Assembly (NCBI GenBank): GCA_008360955.1 | Contig: LUCM01003740.1 | Location: 173,450-237,449 of the forward strand | Source: Fasciolopsis buskii | Taxonomy: Eukaryota > Platyhelminthes > Trematoda > Plagiorchiida > Fasciolidae | Direction of reading: 5' to 3' | Length of the DNA stretch: 64,000 bases | In this document: positions 14,701 to 28,954 of the stretch, one piece after another | How the letters are laid out: each line of letters starts with the position of its first letter | Numbering within the stretch: position 1 is the stretch's first letter | Notes under the pieces: model-generated | Databases searched by the model: none | Seen by the model: only the letters and a program-made list of their open reading frames with translations | What the model was told of the DNA's origin: nothing | Position numbers and translations under genes: made by a program

Positions 14701-17700
14701 ACGCCAGTTAGGAAATAGTCCAGGCCTCCTATCTTTGGTCCTGTTCTGCATCATGCATGTCGCCCTGCGAAACGACATAATGTAAGCTGACCTGGCTTGT
14801 CTGTTCGATGGACACCGATGAGTGGCATAAGATAAACTAAAATTTTTTCTATTCGTGTGCATATTGTTCGTATTTTGTGATATTTGAATGCTGTCATCTT
14901 CAGGCTGTCCTACTGACTTAACTACCTACACTGCATCATGAAATTCAATTCTATTTGTCTGCCACGAATCGAAGGAACAGTGAATGCAGAGATTTTTACG
15001 CCCGACAGATACTATTTATGGTTGGTTGACAAAGAGCACTACTGGGCTTACCGGTCTGTTACGCACGGGTCGGTAACCTCGTGTGCCACTACTAGTTAAG
15101 GAAATTCTGGATGATCCTGATTTCTAATCAGGGACATGAAATTTGATCTTTCCCATTGCCCAGAGCGGTCATCAACGGCGGACTCGTGGATGTGCCAGCA
15201 TATTCAGGGATGTGCAAACCAAAATGGTTAGGACAGTGGTAATGAGAAAATATTCGTCGGATTTCGGCGCTTCTATCCGACCCACTTGCACATAAAAAGC
15301 AATCCTCTTAGACGTGATGCTTCTGTACCAGACTTTCTTGTCTTGCATGCTCTGCGTAGCAGGACACGACAGCTCTTCCTAGTTGCCCGCATATGAAAAT
15401 AGCTGCCCACATGTGAGCTTGCCAAGTCGGTTCCTTTGGTAGTTGTAAATAAAAAAAGAAATCACTGTTTATTGGCCTTTCTACCAAATGTCGCGAATTT
15501 TCAAAATGCTCAAGGTTCTTCTGTTGTTTAGTATAAAAATATGTCCATGTTGAGTAACAATTCAAGTAATTCAATTGGAACCATTTTATACCTCACCCGG
15601 TACAAATTCCTACACGAAAACTAGTTTGCAGTTGTCACGATTTTGATCGAAACAATCAATTATTTTTTTGTCAGTCAAATTAAGAATGCGGTTTTCACGG
15701 TCGTCACATGCAGAAAAAGAGAATTCATTTGCAATGGAACTGTTCAAAACAAACCAACAGAATTACTCCTGTGTCTTTAGTACCAAGAGTTGCGTCACGA
15801 TTGTCAGATGGTCCGTTTTGAACTATCAATGTCCAGTTACTGATGCAAACGATTAAAACATTTTTTAGTTGTTTCAGCCTTGTCAAGAGTTATCGCCATC
15901 AGATATCAAGGAGCAAAACTTCTTAGTTCCCAATTTCTACATGGAAATCCTCCACCACTTAGAAATCGATCGATTACTGAGTGGAGCCAGGCAGAAACTG
16001 GTGGTGGTTAAAACGAATTAATGTGCGGCGCTTAGGTAAAGCATTAGAGGCCTTACCGGATAGCCTGCGGATCACGATATTCAACCAGTAACTGTTCGTC
16101 CTAAGTTGGCTTCCTAGTTAGGGTACAATATACGTACATCACTGACAACTTCAAATAAGGAGAAAAGAGCTGTACAGGGTTTCCGCAATGAGTCGAACTT
16201 GGATGCTTTATGGTGCGACACTTGGGATTCACACCAGAATCACATTTTAATCAATAGCAGAAGGAATATATGAGCCGATTTAAGAAGCATGCCGCTGATA
16301 ACAAATCCCTTAATCTCGGACTTGTATCCTCTTTCGGATGAGTGGCCTTCCACAAACGACGATTCCTCGTGTGATTCATACCTGAGTTCTATATCCATGC
16401 GTACTCCTAACGATTTAAGGTAGATTCTAGATTCTAGGTTTGCACAAGCTTGCGGGTGGCTGGACAAGAGTCCCAGGTAGGCACACCTGAAAAGCGAAGC
16501 CGGTCGCGTACTTCCGGTAAATTTTGTCTCCTCATCCACATACGAAAAACACTACTTACGCTCATGACTTCAGGATGGGAAAAGGGGATCTCGTGCTACT
16601 AATACTGAAAGATCAATCGGCGGTTTTTTGCAACCAAGTTCAGTTCTCTGTGTATCCTCGGAATAGCGCTTATTTAATTTCGCGTTCGAACATCCTTGGA
16701 CAAGAAAGCTCAGTCGTCATAGTAAGCCAAAGATTGTTGGTTCATCCCTGCCTGTCAGTGTGGATATCGCGACGGGAATAAATGTATATGAGTCTTCTGT
16801 TACTTTTTTACACTTAGGTATTAATACCCCGAACACATGAAATCTTAGCCAAGCCTTTAGTCAAAATACAACAAGAACTATTTTGAAACAAACACTGACA
16901 ATCGTGACATCGGAACCGACCGCGCACAATCAATTTATTGCCTTTTAAGACGGGTTACAGTGATTACCCGGCGAATAACTGTCAACTTTATCCACCATTG
17001 AGAAGAGCCACGTGAATATCTTAGTTCCGATCGGTCCATCGGAAATTCAGTCCGTTAAACTAAGTATTGCTTCTGTTCTTCTCCGAAGATCTCCATTGTA
17101 CATAGAAGCCGCAACTCGACCAGGTTAATCTTGGCAAACAAATAGGTGCACTGTCTGCAGTCTCATGTGTTTCATCAGAGGATGTGCAAAGATGATTCAA
17201 ATGACTTTTTGCCAGCCTAGTGTCCGTCCAGTAATTGTAACGGGGTTGCACAAACGTCGATGGTTGCAAACAATTTAGAAACAAGGCCTTGTCATTCGCT
17301 TTTAATCTAACTTTTGGAATTGGTTTTCCGGGATCATAAATAATCCTTCGGGCTACTATCCGGCAGACTCGGATTTTGACTTAGTTTATTTCCCTCATTT
17401 AGAAAAGTATACCATTGAGAAACTGACGAATAAGTTAAAGTAGCGCGAAACTGTACATTCTGCACTGGAATAAACCATTTGGAATTTCAATTAGCCGACT
17501 TACTTTGTGATCCAGTTCTGGAAAACAATAGCAACGTTTTGAACAGCGTCGAGGATCTCGATAACGAGTTAGGCAACCTTCACATTGCCTGTCCTTAACC
17601 AAAATGATCGGAGACAGTATGAAAACAACAGGTGATTTATATCATAACTTTGATGATTGTTTTATTTGGGTCAGGTGATCAGACTGATCACAAGCCTTTT

Positions 17701-20700
17701 GTACGACCTAGTCCGAAAATAAACACGAGATAGAACACGCACACAATGAAAAAGATCTGTCTGCGTTAATGCACCAGTCCGGAACGTTACGTTGTCATCA
17801 GTGGTAAACATTCATTCAATGACCTGTTCCCTCAAATAACAAAGTGGATTTTTCGAATTCCACTTCTGATAAGATTTGAAGAGGAGTTCTGTCAAACTGG
17901 ACTACTACGCAAAACAGGAACACTTAACCATTATTTGCAACAACAAAATGTTCTGAACAATGAGTGTTTCTCTTATTTTGTCACATTACGATCGGAAAGT
18001 AGCTGTACTAAAAGATTCAACATTTATTGACGCGATATGTGCGTATAAATAACACTTCTTAAAGATAGTGAACACGCTTTGTTTCGGTTGTTTTAGTCGC
18101 GTAAATACAACAAGTACGATTATTGGTGATTTTGTCATTTTGTTTCCGGTCCGCTCAACCCATTGTGGATATGTACAAAGCCGACGGATATCCCGTTGTC
18201 CGCTTCATCCGCCTCAAAAAGCCATTCGAAAGAGGCTTATAGTTATTCTCTGTCCGAAAGGGCTACGATTGATCAACAAGCTGTGATATTTTGGCAATTT
18301 TTCCTGGATGCCTAACACAAAGGGTTAGGTGGATGCACAACTGCCTTCCGCATGGCGCTTCTGTTTACATTGCAAGTGCATCCTTCTGGAAGCAACAGGC
18401 AAAGAAATTCATCCAAAAACAAACTCCAGCTTTTATCGCTCAGTTTTCCAGTCGAAGGCATGACACGTGTAAATGTGTCTACCAGTCAGGATTGTGTAAC
18501 AGGACTTTTCCAATGTTTAAAAATGACGAGGCCAAAGTAGGGTGAATGATTTGGGTGCTATTGTTTTGTCTAATTGGTGACCATAAGCAATGGATGGAAT
18601 AATGTGATCTCAACTGGAATTTGGTTGAGTTTTGTTATTTCACCTTTAAAGAGCCAATCTGAAACCTGCAAATCATCGATGTATTAAGGCACATGTTGTT
18701 GCAGATATCGTTCGACGAGAATCCTCGCCTACCTTTATTACTAATGCAAAGTGCGCATTCCTGTTCTATTTTATGCTGATTCCACTGAATCCACGGAGCC
18801 CTTCGCTTTGTCATCACTCGCTTCTTAGATTTGATGAGTCCAGAAATTTGTCTGATTTTTTACCTGTTGAATTCATTGTCGATTGAGAACCTCAGAAAAA
18901 GCTTTGAACTACACAGTGTCAATGAAAACAGAACCAAGTTGTTGCACAGCACTGAATTAACAAATAGAAGTTCGGTTAATGCTGTTCCACCTGAAATGAC
19001 CATATACCATAGGCCAAGCAAGCTAAACCTGAAAAATACTATGATGCTCTTTACAGTAACACAAAATGCATTAAACGTGGTGTATCAAATGATCCATAAG
19101 GAAGTTGGCAGATGTATTCATTTCAGTAGGACTTGATACTAAAACGCTCATTCTGTTATGATTTTGAATGAGTTCTATCTGGGACTCAACACCTATCTGA
19201 GACGAGATGCTGGTGATGTGGCCATTTACTTTAACGCAAAATACATTGCCAGCCCGATTTGGCAACTGATATGGCATCTGGGCCACAGGGAAAGATACTA
19301 AGTATATGGAAACGTCACGCACCCTTAACAAATATTTCCCTCGCAAAAGCCCCTGTTCAAATCCTGACTGGGATTATGAATATGCATTTCCAACGATCTC
19401 TACTGACTGCTTAAGCCGAAGGCGGTGTTTCTCAAATCCAACGCTAGCAGGATAGCCTGAGGTATGTGCGTCTATAGTGAGGCGTGAAGGGCAGTCAGTC
19501 AAGCAGAAAAATGCTAATCATGGAAATTCCTTACAGGCATGTTACTTCTGTTGACCGAATCAGGGACTTTTATCGGCCATGCGCGAGGATACAGTCACTG
19601 CTGCTAAACTCAAATGCTCATTGTCAAAATATTCTATCATAAAACGCCAGGACAAGTATAAGGGAATCTCTAGCTGAATTCCTCAGGAACTATATCAGTG
19701 ATATGATGTTCTTTTAATGGGTTACACAGCATGACAACTCTCCAGGGTCACTCAAGTACGCGAACCACGTTAGCTTCCATCGGATGAGATGGGTCCCCGA
19801 AAAATGTCTATTTTGCCTCAGGCCAGACAGTTGACACTGGCTTAACTACTAGTCGTGACGTTTGGTTTCTGCTCGTTCCCTTCGGTTACCTAGTTATAAA
19901 CTGACCAATCTGACTAATTTGTAACAGAATACCTAACTGATCAGTTAGCCGATAACTTTAACCCTTTTGTTCTTCCCAATTTATTCACCCTTGAGCTGGA
20001 TTTCTTCCACTTACCAAAAACAATGTAACCTGTTCTTCAGAATTATGGTTTCTGGTTTCTGCTGCACATTTCCCGGCATCCGGAAGTGAACAAAATGGTG
20101 CAAAAGCCTTCTACTTCGCGGTCCAGTACAAACAGCTTCTGGCAGCTTTTGGCCATCGTTTATGGTCCCTGGCTAATTTTAGGGATCGTGATCCCGGCTT
20201 GATTAAACATGTCTTTAGCTGAACTCGCGACTATACATGTGCCGTCGATTGTGATGCATTCATGAATTCCCAGTGTTAATACCCTTGAAGTTCAAATGCT
20301 TACTATGTATAAAAAAGCATCAACAAATGCCATAAAGTTATTTATGGTTTCTTTTATCGGATCTGTTTGTAGACTGTGATTGGGCAAGTCAAAATGAGTG
20401 TCTTTGGAAGTCTAGGTAGAAGCATCTGAACATGATAAATGAAATCCCTCTGGAGCAACAAATTTTCATTAACATTTTTGGAACGGTCTTAGGATTTACT
20501 CTAGTTTTCCGTCATACATGATAATGAACTCGCTTATCCAACAAAAGCACTTATTTTTTCCGAATATTCTATCAGCGATTACGTGCGCATTTATAGATGG
20601 AAGACAATAATTTTTAATTGAGGTGTTTAGTATCAAAAGGGATCTACTGATCATTTTCGTTTAGGGAGGATTTTGGTTTACATCAAAATAGACCTCGTGT

Positions 20701-23700
20701 CAAGGTCATTTAGGCGCGCTGCGTTAATCGCCTGCATTTTACCGAACCAATAAATCAGTGAACGAGGAACACCAAAATCTTTTGGTGCTTTAATGTACCG
20801 CATAGGGAACTGATTTTAAAGCACTGGTCGATTTTCAATCTTGTAGTTAAACATTTTCAGCGTTTTAAAATGAATAAAGTAACCATTTACATCATCATAT
20901 TAACCAAATAAACAATGCCTAGAATGTAGATTTCTTGGACGAAATCAATCGTACCTAAAAGTGACCATAAAGTCATTTATATTCATACTGAAATTTTACC
21001 AAGAAAGTTCCTTTTTATAACCCCGTCGAAAACTGTTATCGACCTTTCAGACACCACTGTCCAGATAGACCAGAATAATATCTGAACGCTCCAATTTTCA
21101 CTAGATGTGTAGCATGAATAAATCGCATTACAATCAGGTAAAAAATTATTCTGCGCGATATTGGAAATTACGGACCACTTCAATCTAAGTATGGCAAATT
21201 ATTTCCAGGAATTAGTGTTATATGATGACTTGAAAAACACAAAATAGACATTTCTAGAAGGAAATTATTCGAAAAATCTACATCGCTTTCTTATTCCCTT
21301 CCAATTTGTTCAATTTCACACGAATGAAACCATAAAATCCTTACCAGTGAATCAAAAGAGAATGTACGTCCGATAGGGGAATTTTGTCGTTGTGGTAACG
21401 GAGATATTTCTTTCATTCTAAGGAAGTATCCAATATAAAGAGATGCCAATTTCTCCGAAGGAAGCACAGTGTTTCACCCTACCAAAATGTTTTTAATGCA
21501 TTATCCCGAGCAAACTGATTTTCTTTAGATTCGACGTAAAGCGGATAAAAGCGTACTTGAACGGAAGGTGTATTTCATATAAAATCACACCCGGCCTGAA
21601 TCTTGACTCTTCCCAAAATATGTTTCGCATCTTGTAATGGCAATTAAAGATTTCCTAACTAATGGACACTGATTTAAATGTCCTAAAGCTTCTTGAAGTA
21701 CTAATTGAAAGCAACTCCACTTTGGAAATGCAGGATGCCAAATCGAAAAGATTTAAAAAATACTTAAGGATAGTGGCTGATGCATCGCTGACCACGGTTT
21801 ATTGATCCTGGATTCCTAGCAAAGCAACAATTAAGATACTGTGAATTAATCCCGTTCTGTCCTTTCTAAAGCGCTTGTAATGTGCCGTGGCTAAGGCCTA
21901 CGTAAGGTGGCACAAGTTGGAAATTGATTAAATTCCTGACTTATTTATTCACCAGATAATTCCAAAGTATGCGGCTTTTTATCGACATTTGCCAGTTTTT
22001 CCTTAATAAAATGAATAAGAATTGAAGTACGTGCTTTCCTGTGCTGCTGTCTAGTAGGAAGGAAACTGTTCTTATGACGCTTATTGCACGAGATTCCTCG
22101 AGACCTGTAGTTGTCGAGTCAAGATTTTATGTCGCAAAATTTACGCGTAATGCACCCACTTGTTGTATGCATTTTCCAAAAATATGCCTGGGTCTGCAAA
22201 CGATGACCATTAGATTGCTAAATGGTAACTATGGGCGATAAAATAATATTCGAAAAATACTAGATAACGTTACTAAACGACAAGAGTACGTGCACTAAAC
22301 CATTTTGGCTATCAAAAAGGCTAACTAAAATGAATTTCAGAACAAATGGACTTTGTATGTTTTAACTCATTGTTAGTAGCAGATAGATTTACAGAAAAAC
22401 TATAAGAAATACGCCCGACTGTGGTTTGAAACTGAAAATCTTTGATAGGACGCCGCAAAGAGTGATCCCAGTGAAAAGTCAAACAGTTTGATTTTTTAAG
22501 ATGTTATTTGGTACCACATGAAACGCAAACTCGGTCGGTTTTGGTCACTGAGTATGGATTTATGTATATTTCTGTATATGCATATATATATATGCACTCA
22601 CAAATCTGGTACAAGTCATATCCCGTCGGAACCACGACGAGGACGAAAACAATGAAAGGAAAAAAGGAAAAAAATAATTCATTGTGTAGAGTTCTCCACA
22701 CGCATGATAACTCTTCATTTCTCCATTTCAACAGTATTGGTTGTCTTTTGGGATACGGAATTAGTCAGTGGGTCTGATGCCACGAGGATTCCCAAGCCAA
22801 ATTAAAGGGTCGACTTTGGAGGCTCTAACGTAAGCCACTGACCAAACGGCGAAATCTACAAAGATGCAGCAGAATTTGAGCATGTCACAGTCCAATAACT
22901 GTTTACCTAGTTTAAATACCATTCGGATAAGGAAGCCTTAATTTCCAGTAAATTCCTTCGCCACATATGCCGGTGAGCATACTACCACGTGGTCTGTACC
23001 GCACCCGTGGTTGATTTGGAATTACAGCTTCGTCAGATCTCCCAGAATGATTATCAACAGGACTCCCATGATTTGCCTTCGTTCTCTCACTTTGATGAAA
23101 ACACCTGTGCCCAGAGAAGGCAGTGCATTTGGTTTTCCCAACGGAGATAATTTGAGACACATGATCATTTGGGAACATTCCCAGAAGAGTTCAGAGCGAG
23201 CAACCAGCTCGAAGCTCGAGGCGCCCACTCCCAACCGTGCTGTATCGTTTGGAGCATTGATTCAAAATGCTAGACTGGGACAGATCAAGTAGTAAACTAC
23301 AGGTTAATAAATAAAAGGTGGACATAATCGAGGGTCGAATGCTACAGTACAATCCAGCTACGAAGAGCTGGCGAACAAGTAATCCATTTGCAAGATTTTC
23401 GATCCCGTATTTTCGTGGTTGTCCGCTTATTTTGAGTAATAGGATTGATTTTCACTAGGTAACTTTGCTACTGAATAATATTGAAATCGTGGTCGCAGTA
23501 TCTTACACTTCTCCCATATACGAGTTTATCTTGAAACGTGTTTTAGACGAATCACCCTGTTCTTTCCGGTTCCTCTGCCATGTTATAATTTGGAAGACCT
23601 ACATGGATTTATGTTTTTACTTTCCTATAAATTATTCTGTCAGTAGATACAAGACGTTCGCTTAGACACAGTGGCACACTAACACGATAATTCATCGTTG

Positions 23701-23760
23701 TCATAGTTAGCCAATTCTTCTGAGAGGATCCGAAACCCAGCTATCCGCTAGTCACCAACA
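5761..23760. other. 18-kb region with no recognised gene
   Basis: No open frame in this stretch gave a protein family I could name and no multi-exon pattern was found. The longest open frames are about 100 codons. A minus-strand frame at 11271-11480 begins with a hydrophobic signal-like stretch but has no other support. Short AT-rich palindromes such as the one near 22580 are present. Old repeats too decayed to recognise are likely. Confidence 0.4.
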
Positions 23761-23789
23761 AGCCCGGCTTAATCAGAAGGAACAAGAAT

Positions 23790-24050
23790 TTCATAAATAA
23801 TCCACCACATGATATCATCACTCAGCTGACCATTAAGAAACCATGGAATCACTGTATACCTGTTTCATCCTTGTTAGGATGAAATCACCAGTGCATATCC
23901 ACCGCGCCCGAACTGGGACGCGAACCCGGGACGAACGATTCTGAGTCGAACGCCTTAGCCATTACACTGCCGGCCACACGTGCAACGGTTTGCTGAACTT
24001 CGCCACATTATGTTGCACGTATGGATCGCACATTTTCACGGCCACGGGCC
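23790..24050 (-). repeat. tRNA-derived short repeat with hammerhead-like motif (copy A)
   Basis: Read on the minus strand, a tRNA-like head lies at 23975-23902. It has an A-box-like GTGTAATGGCTAAGGC, a B box GGTTCGCGTCC (consensus GGTTCGANTCC), and a CGA/TCG anticodon stem around a 7-nt loop CTCAGAA. Downstream at 23894-23849 is a hammerhead-like module. Stem I strands GCACUG and CAGUG pair, and the hairpin with loop UCCUAACAAGGA is followed by GAAAC. The first core box reads GUGAUUU rather than CUGAUGA, so this copy is probably inactive. The sequence on the other side of the head (about 23976-24025) is shared with the copy at 46.9 kb. The head alone could pass for a tRNA gene, but its recurrence with the same flanks at several places makes it a SINE-type repeat. 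Confidence 0.8.
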
Positions 24051-24164
24051 GCTAGCGCACAGCAATCGACCACGAGTAGAAGATTACTTGTTCTGCAAGT
24101 AGTCTGAGTACTACGAAGACTTTGGATATGAACTACAGAGCTTCGTACAAGTTAGCACAAGGAG

Positions 24165-24293
24165 ACTGAATGTTTTCATGAAATAATTCACCATGTGATA
24201 TCATCATTCAGCTGACAATTAAGAAACCATGGAATCACTGTACACCTGTTGCATCCTTGTTAGAATGAAATCACCAGTGCATATCTACCGCGC
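24165..24293 (-). repeat. Short repeat copy B, hammerhead-like part only
   Basis: About 115 bases match copy A in the same orientation, from the ATGAAATAATTCACC edge through the hammerhead-like module at 24280-24235 to GCATATCTACCGCGC. The tRNA-like head is missing and is replaced by an (AT)n tract at 24294-24307. Stem I (GCACUG with CAGUG) is intact and a GUA cleavage-type triplet precedes CAGUG. The first core box is GUGAUUU, as in copy A. Copies A and B are direct repeats whose hammerhead modules are 386 bases apart. Confidence 0.75.
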
Positions 24294-24779
24294 ATATATA
24301 TATATATGCATTGGAAAACCCCAACTATTTTCCCAGCTGGCAAATCGATTTAGGGAGATTGTTTGTTTTTACACCATACAACCCTAAATTTGAGGCCAAA
24401 TGCAATTTGCAAGTTGTCAACTTAACTGCTAGTTGCAGCTTTTTCACAAAACAGTCTGTCGACCTGACAAAGCAAACTGTGACACTTTGGGCCGTCAACA
24501 AATTTACTGTCTGTCGTCGATCCGTATATTCGCAAGACTAACCATTAGTTTTAGTAAATTTTTGCTATATTTCGCTTTCGTTTCAAGTGATCAAGAACAG
24601 GTGAGACCACGGATTCGAAGTCATTGTAAGCTATCTGGAGACAGATGGTCGTAGCGGCTTGCTTCTGATATACTAAATGCGTTAAGTCGAACTGAAATGT
24701 GTGACCAACTTTTCAGATATCTTCAGGTTTAGAAAATTATTCATCTTACCTTATCATGGTCCATTCCACTAGTGAAAAC

Positions 24780-24900
24780 TATGAATGCATTTTACAGGAG
24801 CGTCATCATCATCACTGCGCATCTATTGCGCCTTACGAGATGCGAACCCTGGAGGAACGGTTCTGACCTCTAGGTTATCGAAACTGATTTTTAGAGATGT
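24780..24900 (-). repeat. Decayed tRNA-derived short repeat (copy C)
   Basis: On the minus strand a B box GGGTTCGCATC is preceded by an anticodon-arm-like GAGGTCAGAACCG. It is followed by GCGCAATAGATGCGCAGTGATG, arranged as in copies A and D. The hammerhead part is degraded into a short ATG-type run. Probably the same family, much older. Confidence 0.5.
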
Positions 24901-27900
24901 ACTGAACTGCAGTGGATGATACAACAACTTTGTGTAACTGGTATGGAAATGCGACAAGTCGCTGATACATGGTATTCGGCTCCCACAATACTATGGTTTT
25001 TGAGCGGATAGTGAAATAACAGGGAAGATTTGCAATCATTCTCGCTGCATTAGTGCCCATTTTCGGGGGTATGGGATATGGGCTGTAGATGAGTCCTGTG
25101 AAAATAAACGCACGGAGATGCTCCCACGGTTTCCTCTGGGCCAAATAAACTCTGATATTGCACGATTGTGATTTTCTGTGCAGGTCTGCCACCATTTAAT
25201 TGAAGTTTTTCTTTTAAACAGTGCAATGCATTTGTCTTCTTCGATGTTAACCATCTTTTCGCTTCTTATTGTATCCCACAACAGCTCAATGGACTTCCAT
25301 TGTACGATTTTCCTCCCGGATTTATCTGTGCTTCTGCTTTCGGGCTGCACTATGCATCAGCTGGTTGATCAACTCGGTCCCACAACTGCACGTTGCACAA
25401 AACAGATGTGCATTTGAGGTCTGTAACTGTAAGACATCCGTCTAGGTTTCCGGACCATACCAGATGATATAGCATTCAAGTAACTTCCAACAGGTCACAG
25501 ACTTTTCCAATTTTCCATCCAGTAACTACTCAGATCCGTGACATGGAGCATAAAACCAATATGGCACATCTTAGCATGAATGAAAATCACAAGGTAATTA
25601 AAGTGATCAACCTAAAAGCAGAATAGTGACGATGCAGGATATGACAATACGAAGCGGAGAGATTGCTGGCATCAAAATATGACCACATTGGTCCCACAGT
25701 TCTGCTTGTTTATTTTGGCTCAGCTTCAATATAATGATGGCACACAGGACTGGCAACATAGGTATCTAAACGTAAAATTTGAAACGGTCACTTCCCAATT
25801 TCCTAATCCAACAACATTAATAGGATTGATTTCCGTTATCTTCTCTGATATGACTGATCTATTTCTAATATCCATTTCTTTCTAGTCCAAACTGGAAATT
25901 TAATTTCTTTTCACTTATTCCAATACATTTGAATTTTCCGATGGGATTAAACGTAATGAGAGCGCAAATTAGAAGTGTCTTATATCAGCTTCCAGAATTA
26001 CCAAGAAAAATCCCAACACTGTACCACGTATATGTTTGAACAGGTGTTCGAGACGCAAGTTATCGATCCTCTCCTCCGGTCCCGTGTGTGAATATGCACT
26101 TTTTTAGGACGTTGCGCAAAACAGTGCGAGCGAGCCTGTCGAAACAGTATTCTACATTGCCTTGGAAAAGTAACTCGTTTTCGCTTCCGACGGACAATGT
26201 GCAAAGACCGGGTAATCGATATTTTCAGACCTGTCCTAAAACACGTTAAATTGTTTGAAAATTCTCTCACTTTGTTCGAATGTTTCACGTCAACCACCAG
26301 GGCGAAAATGCTGCAGGCTAGTTTTTATCGATGTATACCTCAAAGTAAAGCAATATTTACCTCTATTTTCTCGGAGACAGAAATGCTTGGTCTACGACAT
26401 CAGTCATACTTCTTCTGAAATTATTGGCTCTATAAAAGTTACTTTGGACCTTAGGAAGTAAATTTGAATTTGAAAGAAAGCTACAGTTAAACACCATGTT
26501 TCCAAGGCGAATTCGTGTCACGGAGTTAAAAAAGTACAAACAGAAATCCGATTCCAATGTGTAAAATTTTCAGACGTGAATTTAGTCGTTTTACTAACTG
26601 TAAAGGAGCTAATTGGTGAACTGAGTCGATAATAGATTGGGTTAGTGGGAGTGTAGCTGTTGATGAATTTTGTTAATGCCTGACAAAAGACCAATCAGTC
26701 AGCTATATTATTTTTTATCCTCTCAGAAATGAAGTTCACTCTCTGAGTTTAATACAGTTAATTCGACTGGCACCACCGTGTTATTTCAGCCTCTTAAGTC
26801 AGCCCATTAATTTGGATCGACGCACTGCCTCCGCGCTGTTAGATCCATCATAAAACTGAACTACAAAATACGGTATACAGAAAGAGCGGACTGCATTTAG
26901 TATCCTATACTTCAGCTCAAGACATCCGGCTAAACAGTTAGTGCTGAAAAAGCGCATCCCGTTTGCTTCCAGTCCTAGTTAAAGGGACGGCTAGTCCCAG
27001 TTGGTCAGACATGACTCGTTGCCTTTTCGTGTCATCTATATACCATTACAGGCTACACCCAAACTTGCTGAATGTATTCAAGCGTGAAGCTGCCGCTGAC
27101 GTATTCATCATGGATGGCTGAGGAGAAGTAAGAATAAACGAGGTTAGTAGATACTCAAAGGTTATTTTCAGTCACTGTGATGAATACTTGTCTCGGCTAC
27201 AGTTCATTAATGAATCGGCATTCAGGGTGGGAATTTATCACAAAAGTGAAAGAAGTTTAATGAAGAGAAACTGGTTTACATAGACTCCAGTGGAATAAAC
27301 TGGTTAGTCAAATTCCCTCTTTTCCCAAAACCAGTTCCATTTCAACAGGAAAATCTTTGTATGGACAGGCTAGACAATGGACTTGATAAATTCATTCATG
27401 AGATGAACGAAACTGTTTGGGACAAGCTCTGAGATCACCCAGTTGGCACAGCGTTGTGCAACTTGGTTCCAAAACTTTTTGATATTCTTAGATGAGTTTA
27501 TCTGCACTGTGTAAATTCTACCAAGCATAACGAAACACTGAAGATGTCAATGTTGCACAAATAAGAAGAATGAGAATTATGTGCGAGAATAAGTGAAAAA
27601 GTAAAACAATTAAACAAGTGACTTATTTTGGTGATGTGATATGTAAGTGTACACAAAGCGGGACAAGATAAACCCGCTTTGATGAAGTACTGCAAAGTGT
27701 ACCCTATGTGTCCACATTTTCATACTGATTAGTTAGAAAAACAATTAAATTAATATAGAACTGGATGTAAGGAAAAGTTATGATCCTTCTATCAGCCGGT
27801 TTTTCTGTTAATTTACCGCATTCCTTCATTGTTAGCGCAGGGAGTATTAACAACGATTTGACTGCACAGTTGTGTGGATGAATTTCTGATGTCCAGTGTG

Positions 27901-28950
27901 AAAGGTAAACTCACTCATGGAAACCATGAGAACAGAGCAGGTCTTCCAGATGTCATTTTCTTAATCACATGTTTGGAGCATGTTCTGTCCTAAATTTCAC
28001 ACAATTCATGATTTTCGCAAACTATTTTCACTCGTCTACCGTTTTTGTTAGAGGCACTGCAGAATAAAAGATCTTGATATTGACAAAAATCCAGTCCTGC
28101 AGGTGTGATAAAACAGAGATTTGATTAGTATTAATAATCCAACTTCGCTTAATCAGTAGGCAACAACTTAAATGATTTCAGAAAGAAAGCCACAGTTCAT
28201 CAAATGCTTCTAAATTAGAAATTGACAAGAGCGTCAGAATCCGAAACCAGAATGTCATGATATTGATACAGTCAAAATCTTTGGTTTAGAAATCATATGC
28301 CTAACAGGTACAATGCTTTCATATCATCAGCTTGAATAAAAACTGGCTGGAGTAGGAAGTAAAAAGGATTTGATAAAAATGATGATTGATTAGATGATGA
28401 CTATATGTTTAAATCATATACTCATGGATTTTCCTCCATATATTTCGTGCCGGATGGCACAATCTACGCTACTTAAAGTCAATGGGTTGCTGAATTGACT
28501 GAGTGAAACAAGTTGACAAACAAACTCGTTTTCAGTGATTCGTACTCATGCCATTAAATCACAATATATTAGGAAAAATTTTAAGAGAGATTGGATTAAT
28601 CAGATAAAAATACGGATGGAGAAGGGATTTGTCGTGTTACATGCATAACCCGAAAACAGATGAACGTGTCGTGTTAATTGTATTGTGTTCTAGGGTTTGC
28701 TTTGGGACGGAGGGTGGACCAGGAGAGTTGAGGGGCAAACACAGATTGTTTTCCAGCGCACAGTGGAAAATTTTGTAAACGTATTGCGGCAGCTTCCACT
28801 GTGTTCAACAGGCGACACTGCCAACCTAGACTATTGACCCTTGTGATCTTATGCAGGGTCCGGAGAGCTCATGACATTCACAGTGTGGTTAGTCTGTTAT
28901 GTTTGAAATAACTGCATTATTAAGCAGCTTATTTGTTCTAGTGCTCAGCT
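24901..28950. other. Region with no recognised gene
   Basis: Overlapping minus-strand open frames at 24875-25350 (104 and 106 codons) are the longest here. I recognise no domain in them and see no splice context that would join them. Otherwise only short frames. Confidence 0.4.
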
Positions 28951-28954
28951 ATGC

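Noticed and set aside
23902..23975. Possible functional tRNA-Leu(CAG) gene on the minus strand
   Set aside because: The anticodon stem and acceptor pair poorly, and the same head with the same flanks recurs at 46.8 and 53.1 kb, so it is a SINE head.
24875..25350. Two overlapping minus-strand frames of 104 and 106 codons
   Set aside because: No recognisable motif in either, and a + strand frame of 79 codons overlaps them; not enough to call a gene.
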